64,000 nt of DNA from Sphingomonas sp. CL5.1 (GTDB taxonomy: Bacteria; Pseudomonadota; Alphaproteobacteria; Sphingomonadales; Sphingomonadaceae): positions 62,001-126,000 of the forward strand of contig NZ_CP050137.1 of NCBI RefSeq assembly GCF_013344685.1. Direction: 5' to 3'. Shown piece by piece: positions 56,419 through 64,000 of this stretch (position 1 is its first letter; each line of letters starts with the position of its first letter). Both the position numbers and the translations under genes were made by a program. The notes beneath the pieces were generated by a model. That model did not search any database. It was not told the origin of the DNA and saw nothing but the letters and a program-made list of their open reading frames with translations.

Positions 56419-56766
56419 TCAGGCGCCCGAGATCCCCTTTTTAACCCGCAGGCTCGAAGCTGTGCGGTGCGCCTTCAAATAGGTCGCATCAATCATGATC
56501 GTCGCTGGTTCGGCGCCTTCAGCAGCCAGCCCTTCCATCATGCGAAGGAACACGCCCATATCGCCCCATCGCTTCCACCGGTTGTACAGCGTCTTGTGGG
56601 GGCCATACTCCTTGGGCGCATCGCGCCAGCGTAGCCCGTTGCGGTTCACGAATACGATGCCGCTCAACACCCGCCGATCGTCAACACGCGGCTTGCCGTG
56701 GCTCTTGGGAAAATAGGGGCGCAGACGATCCATCTGCTCGTCAGTCAGCCAGTACAAGTCGCTCAT
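56419..56766 (-). CDS. IS5-family transposase, N-terminal frame
   Basis: 115 aa from ATG 56766 (MSDLYWLTDEQMDRLRPYFP), with GGAG just upstream. The first catalytic Asp is in TIMIDATYLKAHRTA. The frame ends shortly after RVKKG at the A5G4 slippery run; a shift of frame would join the C-terminal part. Confidence 0.88.
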   Translation of the reverse strand: MSDLYWLTDEQMDRLRPYFPKSHGKPRVDDRRVLSGIVFVNRNGLRWRDAPKEYGPHKTLYNRWKRWGDMGVFLRMMEGLAAEGAEPATIMIDATYLKAHRTASSLRVKKGISGA

Positions 56767-57362
56767 TCTCAGTCTCCTCACGGAGCCTGAATCAGATCGC
56801 GCTTCTCATATCAATGGGTCCTGACCCTAGTCGCGCAATAGGCGCCGGCCTGCGGGTAGGATACGAACGAGCCGGTCGATGCGACATTGACGATCGCGGG
56901 CCCGCGCTGCGACAGTTTGAGATGCGGGACAGCATATTTGATCGCCAGCCAGATCGCTTTCAGGTTGATCTCATAGACGATGTCCCAGATCTCGTCGGGC
57001 AGGTCCTCGATCGACGTCTGCGTGGTGAGATCGGTCTCGTGGATCGCGGCATTATTGTGCAGCACGTCGATGCCGCCGAACCGGTCGACGGCAAAGTCGA
57101 TCAATCCTCTGATGTCGTCCGGGCGGCGCAGGTTGCAGACGAACGCGGCAGCCTCATGGCCTGCGTTCGTGATCGCGGCGAAAGTCTCTTGAACGGATGC
57201 GTCATTGACATCGGTGACGACCACGCGACCGCCCTGCGCGGCCATTTCGATCGCGCAGGCCCTGCCCATGCCGCTGCCCGCGCCGGTGACGATGCAGACC
57301 TTGCCGTCGAGTCTATTGCCCATCTCTCACCCCTTGGCGCGTTGCGCGAATCGCACGGAAAG

Positions 57363-58454
57363 TCAGATCGCGCGGGCGCATTCGGGGTCGATGACCGCCT
57401 TGATCACCTCCCCCCTGTGCACCGCATCGAGCGCCTGCTGGGCGTCTTCGATCGCGAAACGGTGCGTGACGAGGCTCGCGAGCGGCACCTTGTCCTGCAA
57501 TCGCGCGGCCATATGCATCGCCTCATAATAATGCTTGGGCTTGGGGAAGCTCGCGCCCGCGACGGTGATGTTCTTCGTCGTCATGTCGCGCGGCGAGATC
57601 GGCTGGGTTCCGATCGCGCCCCACAGACCCAGGATCACATAGCGGCCGTGCGGCCCCGTCAGATCAACCCCCTCGGGGAACGCGGGCAGGACACCGGCCG
57701 CCTCGACCACCAGCGACGGTCCGCCGGCGCCGGTCAATTCGTACACTTTGCGCCGCCGCTCTTCGGGGGTGTCGCGCAGCGAGATGGTGGCGGTCGCGCC
57801 AAGCGATCGGGCGACTTCCAGCCGTTTGTCGACACCATCGATCACGATGACATCACGCGCGCCCGCTTGCGCGGCGACCATGACGGCGGATAGGCCGACC
57901 GGCCCCGCCCCCTGCACGACCACCGCTTCACCCACCCGCACGGGGCCGCAGCGATCGAATCCGCGCAATACCGTCGGCAGCGCGCAGCCCAACGCGGCAA
58001 CCGCCAGCGGGTCGGCGTCGTCGGGCAGTTTGAAGAACGCCAACCCGTTCGGCAGCCACGCATAATCGGCGTAGCTGCCCCAGTTAGGCTTCTCGGCATG
58101 TTCGAAGAACCGCGAATTGTCGCACGGCGATTCAGCCACCACGTTGCACGAATAGCACCGATGGCATGCTGCGATCGGCGACCAATAGACCAGATCGCCC
58201 GGCTTGACCGGGACGCCGGCATAGTCCGTCTCGATGCCGCCCAGTTTCTCGACTCGACCGATGCCCTCATGGCCGAGAATGATCGGGAACGGCATGATCC
58301 CCGCCTCACCCGTGGTGATGTGCACGTCGCTGCCGCACACACCGCCGACAACGATCCTCACCAGTGCGCCGCCGGGTTCGGGATCGACGACCGGCACGTC
58401 CCACGTCTCAAGCTTGTTCGGTTCGACGAGCACCGTCGCACGGCCGATCGACAT
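57363..58454 (-). CDS. Zinc-dependent medium-chain alcohol dehydrogenase
   Basis: 363 aa. Catalytic zinc ligands are implied in GGVCGSDVHI and GHEGIGRVEKLGG. The structural zinc cysteines are in CHRCYSCNVVAESPC. The cofactor-binding Rossmann region is VVQGAGPVGLSAVMVAAQAG. It would oxidise an alcohol or reduce a ketone of the pathway intermediate. It is in the leftward unit that starts with the flavin-dependent oxidoreductase at 60834. Confidence 0.9.
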   Translation of the reverse strand: MSIGRATVLVEPNKLETWDVPVVDPEPGGALVRIVVGGVCGSDVHITTGEAGIMPFPIILGHEGIGRVEKLGGIETDYAGVPVKPGDLVYWSPIAACHRCYSCNVVAESPCDNSRFFEHAEKPNWGSYADYAWLPNGLAFFKLPDDADPLAVAALGCALPTVLRGFDRCGPVRVGEAVVVQGAGPVGLSAVMVAAQAGARDVIVIDGVDKRLEVARSLGATATISLRDTPEERRRKVYELTGAGGPSLVVEAAGVLPAFPEGVDLTGPHGRYVILGLWGAIGTQPISPRDMTTKNITVAGASFPKPKHYYEAMHMAARLQDKVPLASLVTHRFAIEDAQQALDAVHRGEVIKAVIDPECARAI

Positions 58455-58513
58455 GTTTCACTCTCCCAGGATGCGCCACCAACTCATGGTCCGGCCTGAC
58501 GCAATAGTTTGGT

Positions 58514-59626
58514 TCAGGCGGTTTCGAGATTGGGCATCCGCACCTTCGGGCAGACCTCGGTGGCGAAACGCCGCAACGATTCCTCCCACGGTTTCGGATC
58601 ATCGAGGCTGTCGTGCTGGTTGGCGACGATCTGCCCCCAGCCGCCGACCTGATCGGCGAGCTTTTCGAGCTTTTCGATCACGGTCTCGGGCGATCCGCAC
58701 AGCACGACATGCTCGGCCAGGAAATCCGCGTCGACCTGCGCCGGCGTGATGTCCATCCCGGAATCGTGGATGATGCCGTCGAACAGACCGAACTTGACGT
58801 AGATTTCCTTCAGATACTTGGCCCAGGTCTGCGCCATGCCGCTCTTGAGGAACAACCGCTTGGCCTCCGCGTCGGTATCCGCGATGAACACGTCGCGGCA
58901 CACGCGGTAGCGGCTGCGCTCCGCGACCCGTCCCATCGACGCCATCGCATCGGCCCATGTATTCCAGTGCGCCTTCATCTGCGGCGTACCGCCGAAGAAG
59001 GAAATCGGGCTGTAGTCGCGCTCGCCGGCGAACTTCATCGACGACGAACTCATCGACAGACCGGTGACCGCGATTTCCAGCTTGTCGCGGCCGCCATATG
59101 GTCCATTATCGGCGACGATCACGTCATATTCCGGCATGGTGTCGGGGCCGGGGAAGCCCGCCTGGAAATATTTTCCCTTTTCGAGGAACGGCTTGCCCTC
59201 CCACACCCGCTCCATGAGGTGCAGCGCCTCAAGCTGGCGCGGCGGCAGTTCGAAGATATTGTCGAAGCCATGCAGGATGGCGTCGGTGTGGTGGCCGCCG
59301 GGCGCAACGCCGAGGAAATAGCGCCCCTCCATCACCTGGCTCAGCCAACCGATGCGGATCGCGAGCGTCGCCGGATCATGATAGGGCAGCAGATGCGCCA
59401 TCGGCGCGAAACGGATCGACTTCGTAGTCTGCGCGCAGGCCGCGATGATCGCCTCGGGCATCGGGATATTTTCCCAGCCCAGCGTATAATGCTCGCCGAT
59501 CATGAAATCGACATAGCCCGCCTCGTCACAGATCCGTGCGATGTCCAGCGCCCAGTCGAACACCTGCCGTGGCGTCCGGCTCGGGGGGTTGTAAGGGGTC
59601 ATGAACACCCCGCACTGCATGGCCAT
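58514..59626 (-). CDS. LLM-class (luciferase-like) flavin-dependent oxidoreductase
   Basis: 370 aa from ATG 59626 (AGGAGAG site). Bacterial-luciferase-like motifs: EAGYVDFMIGEHYTLGWENI, TTKSIRFAPMAHLLPYHDPA and RIGWLSQVMEGRYFLGVAPG. Enzymes of this class use reduced flavin from a partner reductase to oxygenate substrates, sometimes in a Baeyer-Villiger step. Its N-terminus closely resembles that of the partial gene at the right edge. It is 53 bases from the next oxidoreductase. Confidence 0.88.
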   Translation of the reverse strand: MAMQCGVFMTPYNPPSRTPRQVFDWALDIARICDEAGYVDFMIGEHYTLGWENIPMPEAIIAACAQTTKSIRFAPMAHLLPYHDPATLAIRIGWLSQVMEGRYFLGVAPGGHHTDAILHGFDNIFELPPRQLEALHLMERVWEGKPFLEKGKYFQAGFPGPDTMPEYDVIVADNGPYGGRDKLEIAVTGLSMSSSSMKFAGERDYSPISFFGGTPQMKAHWNTWADAMASMGRVAERSRYRVCRDVFIADTDAEAKRLFLKSGMAQTWAKYLKEIYVKFGLFDGIIHDSGMDITPAQVDADFLAEHVVLCGSPETVIEKLEKLADQVGGWGQIVANQHDSLDDPKPWEESLRRFATEVCPKVRMPNLETA

Positions 59627-59679
59627 TCCTACTCTCCTAAAAACCTGTTCGTTATGCCGCGTGATCGAGGCGCCCGGGG

Positions 59680-60834
59680 TCAGACGAACGTGCCGGCCGC
59701 ATCCTTTGTGGAGAAGCGCGGCGCCACCTTGCTGATGAATGCCTCCAGCTCGGCCTGATTTTCCTCGGGCTCGAGATGGCCCTGGCCGAACATCAGGAAC
59801 AATTCGTCGAAGCCCAGCCGGTCGTGCGCCCGCCCGATCTGGTCGGCGATCTCGTCGGCGGAGCCGATCAGCACATTTGGCGGGCGCTGGCCCATCGGGA
59901 TGAACCATTCATCCCAGAACCACATATGCTCTTCCATCAGCTGCCGCGCCCGATCCTTGTCATCGGTGAGCATGAGGAAGCCACCCCAGGCGGAGGCCTG
60001 CGCGTTGGTGACCTGGCGATCGTTCTTCGCCGCCGTGGCGATGTAGCGCTCGTTGAGCTTTTCGCAGAAATCGAGATTGTCGGACAGGACGATCAGCTTG
60101 CCGCCCTCCTCCGCCCAGAAATCGATCGTCCGGCCCGACGCGGCGAACCCGCCATAGATCGGCGGATGCGGGCGCTGATAGGGCAGCGGCGCGATCCCGA
60201 TCTGCCGGACCCGGCCGTTCTCGTCCTGACCCTTGCCGTATTTGGCATAGGCCGGATGACCGCCAGAACCGCCTTCCGGCGGGAATTGCCAGTTATTGCC
60301 CTTGTGGCTGAAGACGTCGTTGGTCCACGCCTTCTTGATGACGCGCACACCTTCCTCGAACAGCGAGCGGTTCTTCGCGTCCTGCTCGTCGCGCGCCTTC
60401 ACATTGTCGGGCGTGGTCGCGCCGACGCCCTCCTTGATGCCATAAGCATCGACCCAACGCGCGTGATATCCGCGCGTAAAGCCGCAATAAAGCCGACCTT
60501 GCAGCATATGATCGAGCGTGGCGATCTCTTCCGCGACGCGCACCGGATTATGCGTGGTCATGGTGTAGCCCATGATGCCGGCATGCATCCGCTTGCAGTG
60601 CTGGCCGACGAACAGGCTGAACATGCCCGGATGGTTGTTCGCCTCAAAACCCTCGATCTGAAGGTGATGCTCAGGCTGGCAATAGCCGTAGAAACCGAGA
60701 TCGTCGGCAAGCCGCACGTAATCGCGAACTTCCTCGAGAAAGCGCTGGTACAGCTCGGGACGCTGCCCCGCCATGCCTTGCTCGATCTCCTTGCGACGAC
60801 CGACCACGCCGGTCTGCATCAGGTGAAATTTCAT
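59680..60834 (-). CDS. LLM-class flavin-dependent oxidoreductase
   Basis: 384 aa from ATG 60834 (MKFHLMQTGVVGRRKEIEQG), with GGAGAGG upstream; ATG 60849 and 60876 are less likely. Family motifs: LADDLGFYGYCQPEHHLQIE, NPVRVAEEIATLDHMLQGRL and FTRGYHARWVDAYG. It is the first gene of a leftward unit LLM-LLM-ADH-SDR. Operator-like palindromes lie between it and the divergent acyl-CoA ligase. Confidence 0.88.
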   Translation of the reverse strand: MKFHLMQTGVVGRRKEIEQGMAGQRPELYQRFLEEVRDYVRLADDLGFYGYCQPEHHLQIEGFEANNHPGMFSLFVGQHCKRMHAGIMGYTMTTHNPVRVAEEIATLDHMLQGRLYCGFTRGYHARWVDAYGIKEGVGATTPDNVKARDEQDAKNRSLFEEGVRVIKKAWTNDVFSHKGNNWQFPPEGGSGGHPAYAKYGKGQDENGRVRQIGIAPLPYQRPHPPIYGGFAASGRTIDFWAEEGGKLIVLSDNLDFCEKLNERYIATAAKNDRQVTNAQASAWGGFLMLTDDKDRARQLMEEHMWFWDEWFIPMGQRPPNVLIGSADEIADQIGRAHDRLGFDELFLMFGQGHLEPEENQAELEAFISKVAPRFSTKDAAGTFV

Positions 60835-60928
60835 GCCCTCTCCGCTCATTTTTGGCTCGGCGGCCAGTGCCCTCAAACGGGCGCCGACTTGATCGACCCC
60901 TGTTAAACACTCGATTCGGACGCGGTTG

Positions 60929-60944
60929 TCAACTCATGCGTTGA
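60929..60944. promoter_or_regulatory. Operator-like palindrome 3 (LLM/ligase intergenic)
   Basis: TCAAC-TCATGC-GTTGA, extended to GTCAAC...GTTGAC. It matches the two sites at 54937 and 54970. A half-site TCAAC recurs at 60962, so that a degenerate second site (60962-60977) would again be centred 33 bp away. It lies in the divergent promoter region of the monooxygenase unit and the acyl-CoA ligase. Confidence 0.65.
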
Positions 60945-61019
60945 CTGGCTCGCGGTTATTTTCAACAATGCGCTAAAGACGAAGCGACGCCGATCACGGC
61001 GCGGTGACTGGAGAGTGGA

Positions 61020-62624
61020 ATGACGGGTGTGGTGACGACCGAAGTATCAACCTTGGGGGATCTGCTGATAAGCTCAGCCGCTCGCCACCCCGATCGACCC
61101 GCCCTTGTTCTGCCCGGAAAGGAAAGCTCCTATCAGAGCCTGCGTGATGGGGCGTTGCGTGTCGCGCGGTCGCTTCACGCCAGCGGCGTGCGCCCCGGTG
61201 AACATGTCGGGATCCTCATTCCAAACTGTATCGAATATGCCGAATGCCTTTTCGGCATCGCCTTGCTGGGCTGCGTCGCGGTACCGCTCAACGCACGCCA
61301 CAAGGCGAGCGAACTTGGCTATATCGTGCGCGACGCCGCGATCGTCGCGCTGCTCACCAGCAACCATCCCGATGACCCCGTGCGCTTTTCGGATATCGTC
61401 GCGGATATTCTCGTCGAAGGGCCGCAGCCAGCGCTGCGCTTCGTGGCGTTCGCGCGCGGTGAGGCGGTCGCGACAATTGTCGGCGCCGAAGAATTCGCGT
61501 CGTCTGCTGCCGCCGTTGCCGATTCGGCGATCGAAGCCATCCGACGCGGCGTGCGGGTGCGGGAACCGGCGCTGATCATCTATACCTCCGGCACGACCGC
61601 GAACCCGAAGGGATGCGTGCTCAGCCATGAGGCGGTGACGCGAGGCCCGGTCGAACGCGCCCGCTACCGCCTGAGCGCGGGTGAGCATGACGTTACATGG
61701 GCCGCCGGGCCGCTCTTTCATATCGGATCGCTTGCCCCCTTCGTCGGGTCGGTGGGTGTCGCGGGTACGTTCCTCAGCGACACCTATTTCGAGCCGGGCA
61801 GAGCGCTCGCGCTGATGTACCAATATGGCGTCACCCTGGCCTGGCCATGGTTTTCCGCGATCGCGCAAGGGCTGATCGGCCATCCAGATTTCGACGCGGC
61901 GCGCCTCGCGACGCTCAAATATCTGTTCATCATCGCACCACCGACGCTCGTCGCCGAGGTGCAGGATCTCCTTGCCCGTACCGAGATCATCCAGGCGTGC
62001 GGGATGACCGAGACCGCCGGCATTTTCGCATTGTGCGATGCGGACGAAACCGCGCTCAACCGGACACTCAAGCATGGGCGCCCCTCTCCCGGCGTGGCGG
62101 TGCGCATCGTCGATCCGGAGACCGAGGCCGATCTGCCCGACGGGACGATGGGGGAGATTTGGGTCCGCGGCTATAATGTCATGGAATGCTATTGGAACGC
62201 CCCGGCGAAAACGGCGGAGGCGCTGACGCCGGACGGCTGGCTCAAGACCGGCGATCTCTACACGCGGGATCCAGACGGCAATCTCATCTTCGGCGGCCGC
62301 TTCAAGGATATGCTCAAGGTCGGCGGCGAGAATGTCGCCGCCATCGAGGTCGAAGCATTCCTGTGTACCCATCCCGCGGTTAAAACCGCCGAAGTGGTCG
62401 GCCGGCCCGATGATCGCCTCGACGAGGTGCCCGTCGCCTTCATCGAACTGCACGATGGTCAATCCGCCAGCGCGGACGCGCTCATCGCCCACTGCAAGGG
62501 CCGGATCGCGAGCTACAAGGTGCCGCGCGCGATCCATTTCATGGCGGCGGCGGACTGGCCGATGTCGGCCACCAAGATCGACAAACGCGCGCTGCGCGAC
62601 CGGCTGAAGGAGCTCTCGCTATGA
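61020..62624 (+). CDS. AMP-dependent acyl-CoA synthetase/ligase
   Basis: 534 aa. The phosphate-binding loop IIYTSGTTANPKGCVLSHEA is clear, followed by GMTETAGIF, TPDGWLKTGDLYTRDPDGNL and GRFKDMLKVGGENVAA. The C-terminal catalytic Lys region is MSATKIDKRAL. It activates a carboxylic acid to its CoA thioester, the likely entry step for the hydratases and thiolase. It overlaps the next gene by 4 bases. Confidence 0.92.
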   Translation: MTGVVTTEVSTLGDLLISSAARHPDRPALVLPGKESSYQSLRDGALRVARSLHASGVRPGEHVGILIPNCIEYAECLFGIALLGCVAVPLNARHKASELGYIVRDAAIVALLTSNHPDDPVRFSDIVADILVEGPQPALRFVAFARGEAVATIVGAEEFASSAAAVADSAIEAIRRGVRVREPALIIYTSGTTANPKGCVLSHEAVTRGPVERARYRLSAGEHDVTWAAGPLFHIGSLAPFVGSVGVAGTFLSDTYFEPGRALALMYQYGVTLAWPWFSAIAQGLIGHPDFDAARLATLKYLFIIAPPTLVAEVQDLLARTEIIQACGMTETAGIFALCDADETALNRTLKHGRPSPGVAVRIVDPETEADLPDGTMGEIWVRGYNVMECYWNAPAKTAEALTPDGWLKTGDLYTRDPDGNLIFGGRFKDMLKVGGENVAAIEVEAFLCTHPAVKTAEVVGRPDDRLDEVPVAFIELHDGQSASADALIAHCKGRIASYKVPRAIHFMAAADWPMSATKIDKRALRDRLKELSL

Positions 62625-63025
62625 ACGACCGAATCGACCCGAAGGCCGTCGTCGCGGATTTTCTGGCCACCTTCTCGCGCGGCGATGTCGATGGCGTGCT
62701 CGCGACCATGGCCGATGGCGCGACCTGGTGGGTGTCAGGCGGACTCGATGGGATGGCCGGCACGTATGAAAAGGCGACCTTCGGCGATCTGCTGCGCGGT
62801 GCGACCGCGCTTTATCTCGAGGGAGCTTTGCGGATCACGCCGACGAGCATGATCGCGGAAGGAAACCGCGTCGCGGTCGAGGCCAAGGGGCTGGCGACGA
62901 TGACGAACGGGCGGGTTTACGCGCCATCCTATCATTTCCTGTTCGAACTCGCCGGCGACAAGATACTTCGCGTTCGCGAATATATGGACACGATGCACGC
63001 CTGGGAGACGTTCTTCAAACCCTAG
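62621..63025 (+). CDS. SnoaL/NTF2-like family protein
   Basis: 134 aa. The fold signature is visible in VVADFLATFSRGDVDGVLAT, MADGATWWVSGGLDG and LFELAGDKILRVREYMDT. It resembles ketosteroid-isomerase-like proteins. The start overlaps the ligase stop (ATGA), so the two are co-translated, and it converges on the tetR gene with an 11-base overlap. The reaction is unknown. Confidence 0.85.
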   Translation: MNDRIDPKAVVADFLATFSRGDVDGVLATMADGATWWVSGGLDGMAGTYEKATFGDLLRGATALYLEGALRITPTSMIAEGNRVAVEAKGLATMTNGRVYAPSYHFLFELAGDKILRVREYMDTMHAWETFFKP

Positions 63026-63677
63026 CCGAGCCAAGCGGCATACAGGTCGCCAGCACGATCTGGCCGAGTGTGTCGTCCACCGCGTCCTCGAAGCTCTCGT
63101 CGTCGGACGACCGGACACGGTCGTCGGCATAAGCGGTCAGCATGTTGAGGAACATGAAACAGGCCGTCACCAGCCGGCGCTGCGCAATGTGCTCGGGCAG
63201 GAAATCGAGCCGCTGCCGCAGTAACTGCAACGCGCGCGCGATGTTCGGTGGCAATTCCGCGCCGAAGTCGCCGAAGTCCCGTCCATCGTTGCGCAGCAGA
63301 TAGAGCAGCAGGAAATAGGCATAACTGTGATTATCTCGCTGTCCGGGCAACTCGAGCTGCGGCAGGAAGATAATCTCGACGATCGCCCGCGCGTCGGAGA
63401 GCCTGCCGGCCGCTTCCGCCGCCGCCAGCATCTCGCCGCGCCGCGCCTCCATCTGCTGCATGCGATGGACGAAAATCGCATGGACCAGGCCCTCGCGCGA
63501 ACCAAAATGATATTGAACCGCATGGTGATTACCCTGCCCGGCCGCGGCGGCAATCTCGCGTAGCGACACGCCGTCGATCCCGCCCTTCGCGAACAATTGC
63601 TCGGCAGCGAGGATCAGCCTGGTCTTGCCGTCCGACCTTGCCGCTCGCGCCGTCGCCACTCCTGCTCTCCCATTCAT
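63015..63677 (-). CDS. TetR-family transcriptional regulator
   Basis: 220 aa. The N-terminal HTH is clear: RLILAAEQLFAKGGIDGVSL, then REIAAAAGQGNHHAVQYHFG. The larger C-terminal domain would bind an effector, plausibly a CoA thioester. It is the only local regulator in the catabolic block and is therefore the leading candidate to bind the TCAAC-N6-GTTGA sites. A different palindrome (63709) lies at its own promoter, so the pairing is not settled. Confidence 0.88.
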   Translation of the reverse strand: MNGRAGVATARAARSDGKTRLILAAEQLFAKGGIDGVSLREIAAAAGQGNHHAVQYHFGSREGLVHAIFVHRMQQMEARRGEMLAAAEAAGRLSDARAIVEIIFLPQLELPGQRDNHSYAYFLLLYLLRNDGRDFGDFGAELPPNIARALQLLRQRLDFLPEHIAQRRLVTACFMFLNMLTAYADDRVRSSDDESFEDAVDDTLGQIVLATCMPLGSARV

Positions 63678-63708
63678 CCGCGCGATCCCGCTTGACCGCT
63701 CCGATCGC

Positions 63709-63730
63709 CCATGTCAATTAAGCCACATGG
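63709..63730. promoter_or_regulatory. Palindrome between tetR and the next oxidoreductase
   Basis: CCATGT-N10-ACATGG, with an AT-rich centre (CAATTAAGCC). It lies between divergent tetR (start 63677) and the LLM gene (start 63768) and could be the tetR autoregulatory operator. Confidence 0.5.
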
Positions 63731-63767
63731 CGTAAATTAGATCACGAAAATCACGAGGAGAGATGAA

Positions 63768-64000
63768 ATGGCGATGCAGACCGGATTGATCTTCCACCCG
63801 TACATGCGGCCTGACCGCACCGCGCGACAGACATTCGAATGGGGCGTGCAAAGCTCGATCGCGGGCGACAAGGCCGGGTTCGACTCGATGATGATCTCCG
63901 AACATGCCTCGCAGATCTGGGAAAATATCCCCGCCCCCGAACTGATCATCGCGGCCTCCGCACTGCATACCAAGACGATCAAGTTCGCGCCGATGGCGCA
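63768..64000 (+). CDS. LLM-class flavin-dependent oxidoreductase (5' part)
   Basis: At least 77 residues, cut off by the window edge. ATG 63768 has a GAGGAG site 7 bases upstream. The N-terminus MAMQTGLIFHPYMRPDRTAR and the later AGFDSMMISEHASQIWENIP plus IKFAPMA match luciferase-like oxidoreductases and resemble the gene at 58514-59626. It is a third monooxygenase of the locus and is divergent from tetR. Confidence 0.85.
   Translation, partial: MAMQTGLIFHPYMRPDRTARQTFEWGVQSSIAGDKAGFDSMMISEHASQIWENIPAPELIIAASALHTKTIKFAPMA

Larger units (their letters stand above)
55992..56827 (-). mobile_element. IS5-family (IS427-like) insertion sequence
   Basis: 836 bp, bounded by inverted repeats GGGTCAGGACTCGTTGATC on the left and, inverted, GGGTCAGGACCCATTGATA on the right. 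It is flanked by a TA duplication (55990-55991 and 56828-56829). It contains two overlapping-type reading frames, as usual for the IS427 group, and interrupts a dehydrogenase gene. It appears intact and recent. Confidence 0.9.
55685..57323 (-). pseudogene. Short-chain dehydrogenase split by an IS5-family element
   Basis: The N-terminal part runs from ATG 57323 (MGNRLDGKVCIVTGAGSGMG) to GAYCAT at the insertion. The C-terminal part continues KGGVLMLTKAAAVDLAKYGI to the stop at 55685 (GTLAWRGVNA). Removing bases 55992-56827 and one copy of the TA target joins the codons as ACT-AAG-GGT, giving an uninterrupted SDR with Tyr-Lys in YCATK. So a single clean insertion inactivated the gene, and it falls just before the catalytic Lys. 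Confidence 0.9.

Noticed and set aside
61074..62537. A 487-residue minus-strand frame opposite the acyl-CoA ligase
   Set aside because: Shadow frame; the + strand has the AMP-binding loop and all ligase motifs.

Overview
The window looks like a mobile and accessory region from a sphingomonad (Alphaproteobacteria, order Sphingomonadales). The reasons are high-GC coding sequence, TonB-dependent receptors (one paired with FecI/FecR), a Ti-plasmid-type tra/trb conjugation set, an isopeptidase-type lasso-peptide cluster, and a catabolic block rich in flavin-dependent oxidoreductases and CoA enzymes. No rRNA, tRNA or CRISPR array was seen. Whether this is an integrated conjugative element, a plasmid or a chromosomal island cannot be decided from the window alone.

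Layout. (1) 1-3.6 kb: a defence-like end with an ImmA/IrrE peptidase, a phage-T4-beta-type protein, an sce7726-type nuclease-like protein, and a tyrosine recombinase whose catalytic Tyr codon reads TAG. (2) 3.8-8.9 kb, minus strand: a retron-type operon. It has a promoter with a structured ~460-nt leader, a small XRE regulator, a reverse transcriptase with YVDD plus the retron NAxxH and VTG motifs, a PD-(D/E)xK-like protein and a large HExxH protein. (3) 9.2-14.3 kb: traD and traC divergent from relaxase traA and a coupling protein, with an oriT-like site between. (4) 14.3-16.7 kb: IS5 debris around a broken small gene with a 9-C run. (5) 16.9-19.2 kb: LysR, a carboxymuconolactone-decarboxylase-type protein and an aldo/keto reductase.

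(6) 19.8-29.1 kb: a complete lasso-peptide locus. fecI, fecR, a receptor and an isopeptidase run rightward. A 45-residue precursor, a fused RRE/protease and a lasso cyclase run leftward and converge on the isopeptidase. The precursor predicts an 8-residue ring (Gly1-Asp8). (7) 29.2-35 kb: a VapBC-like pair, a quorum-sensing locus (luxI-phyH-gntR, with luxR upstream and a strong palindrome in between), a LysR gene and a ParE/Phd-like pair. (8) 35-44.4 kb, minus strand: the mating-pair operon trbBCDEJKLFGI. trbL and trbE carry three in-frame copies of one ~54-bp palindromic element.

(9) 44.9-64 kb: beyond an IS3 element that cuts a receptor gene lies a catabolic block. It holds two enoyl-CoA hydratases, three short-chain dehydrogenases (one split by an IS5-family insertion), a decayed thiolase, a flavin reductase, a TonB-dependent receptor, a zinc alcohol dehydrogenase, three luciferase-like monooxygenases, an acyl-CoA ligase, three SnoaL-like proteins and a TetR regulator. 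Palindromes TCAAC-N6-GTTGA, paired 33 bp apart, sit at two promoter regions of this block and suggest one shared regulator. The substrate is unknown. Uptake by the receptor, CoA activation, monooxygenation and beta-oxidation-like steps are the implied logic.
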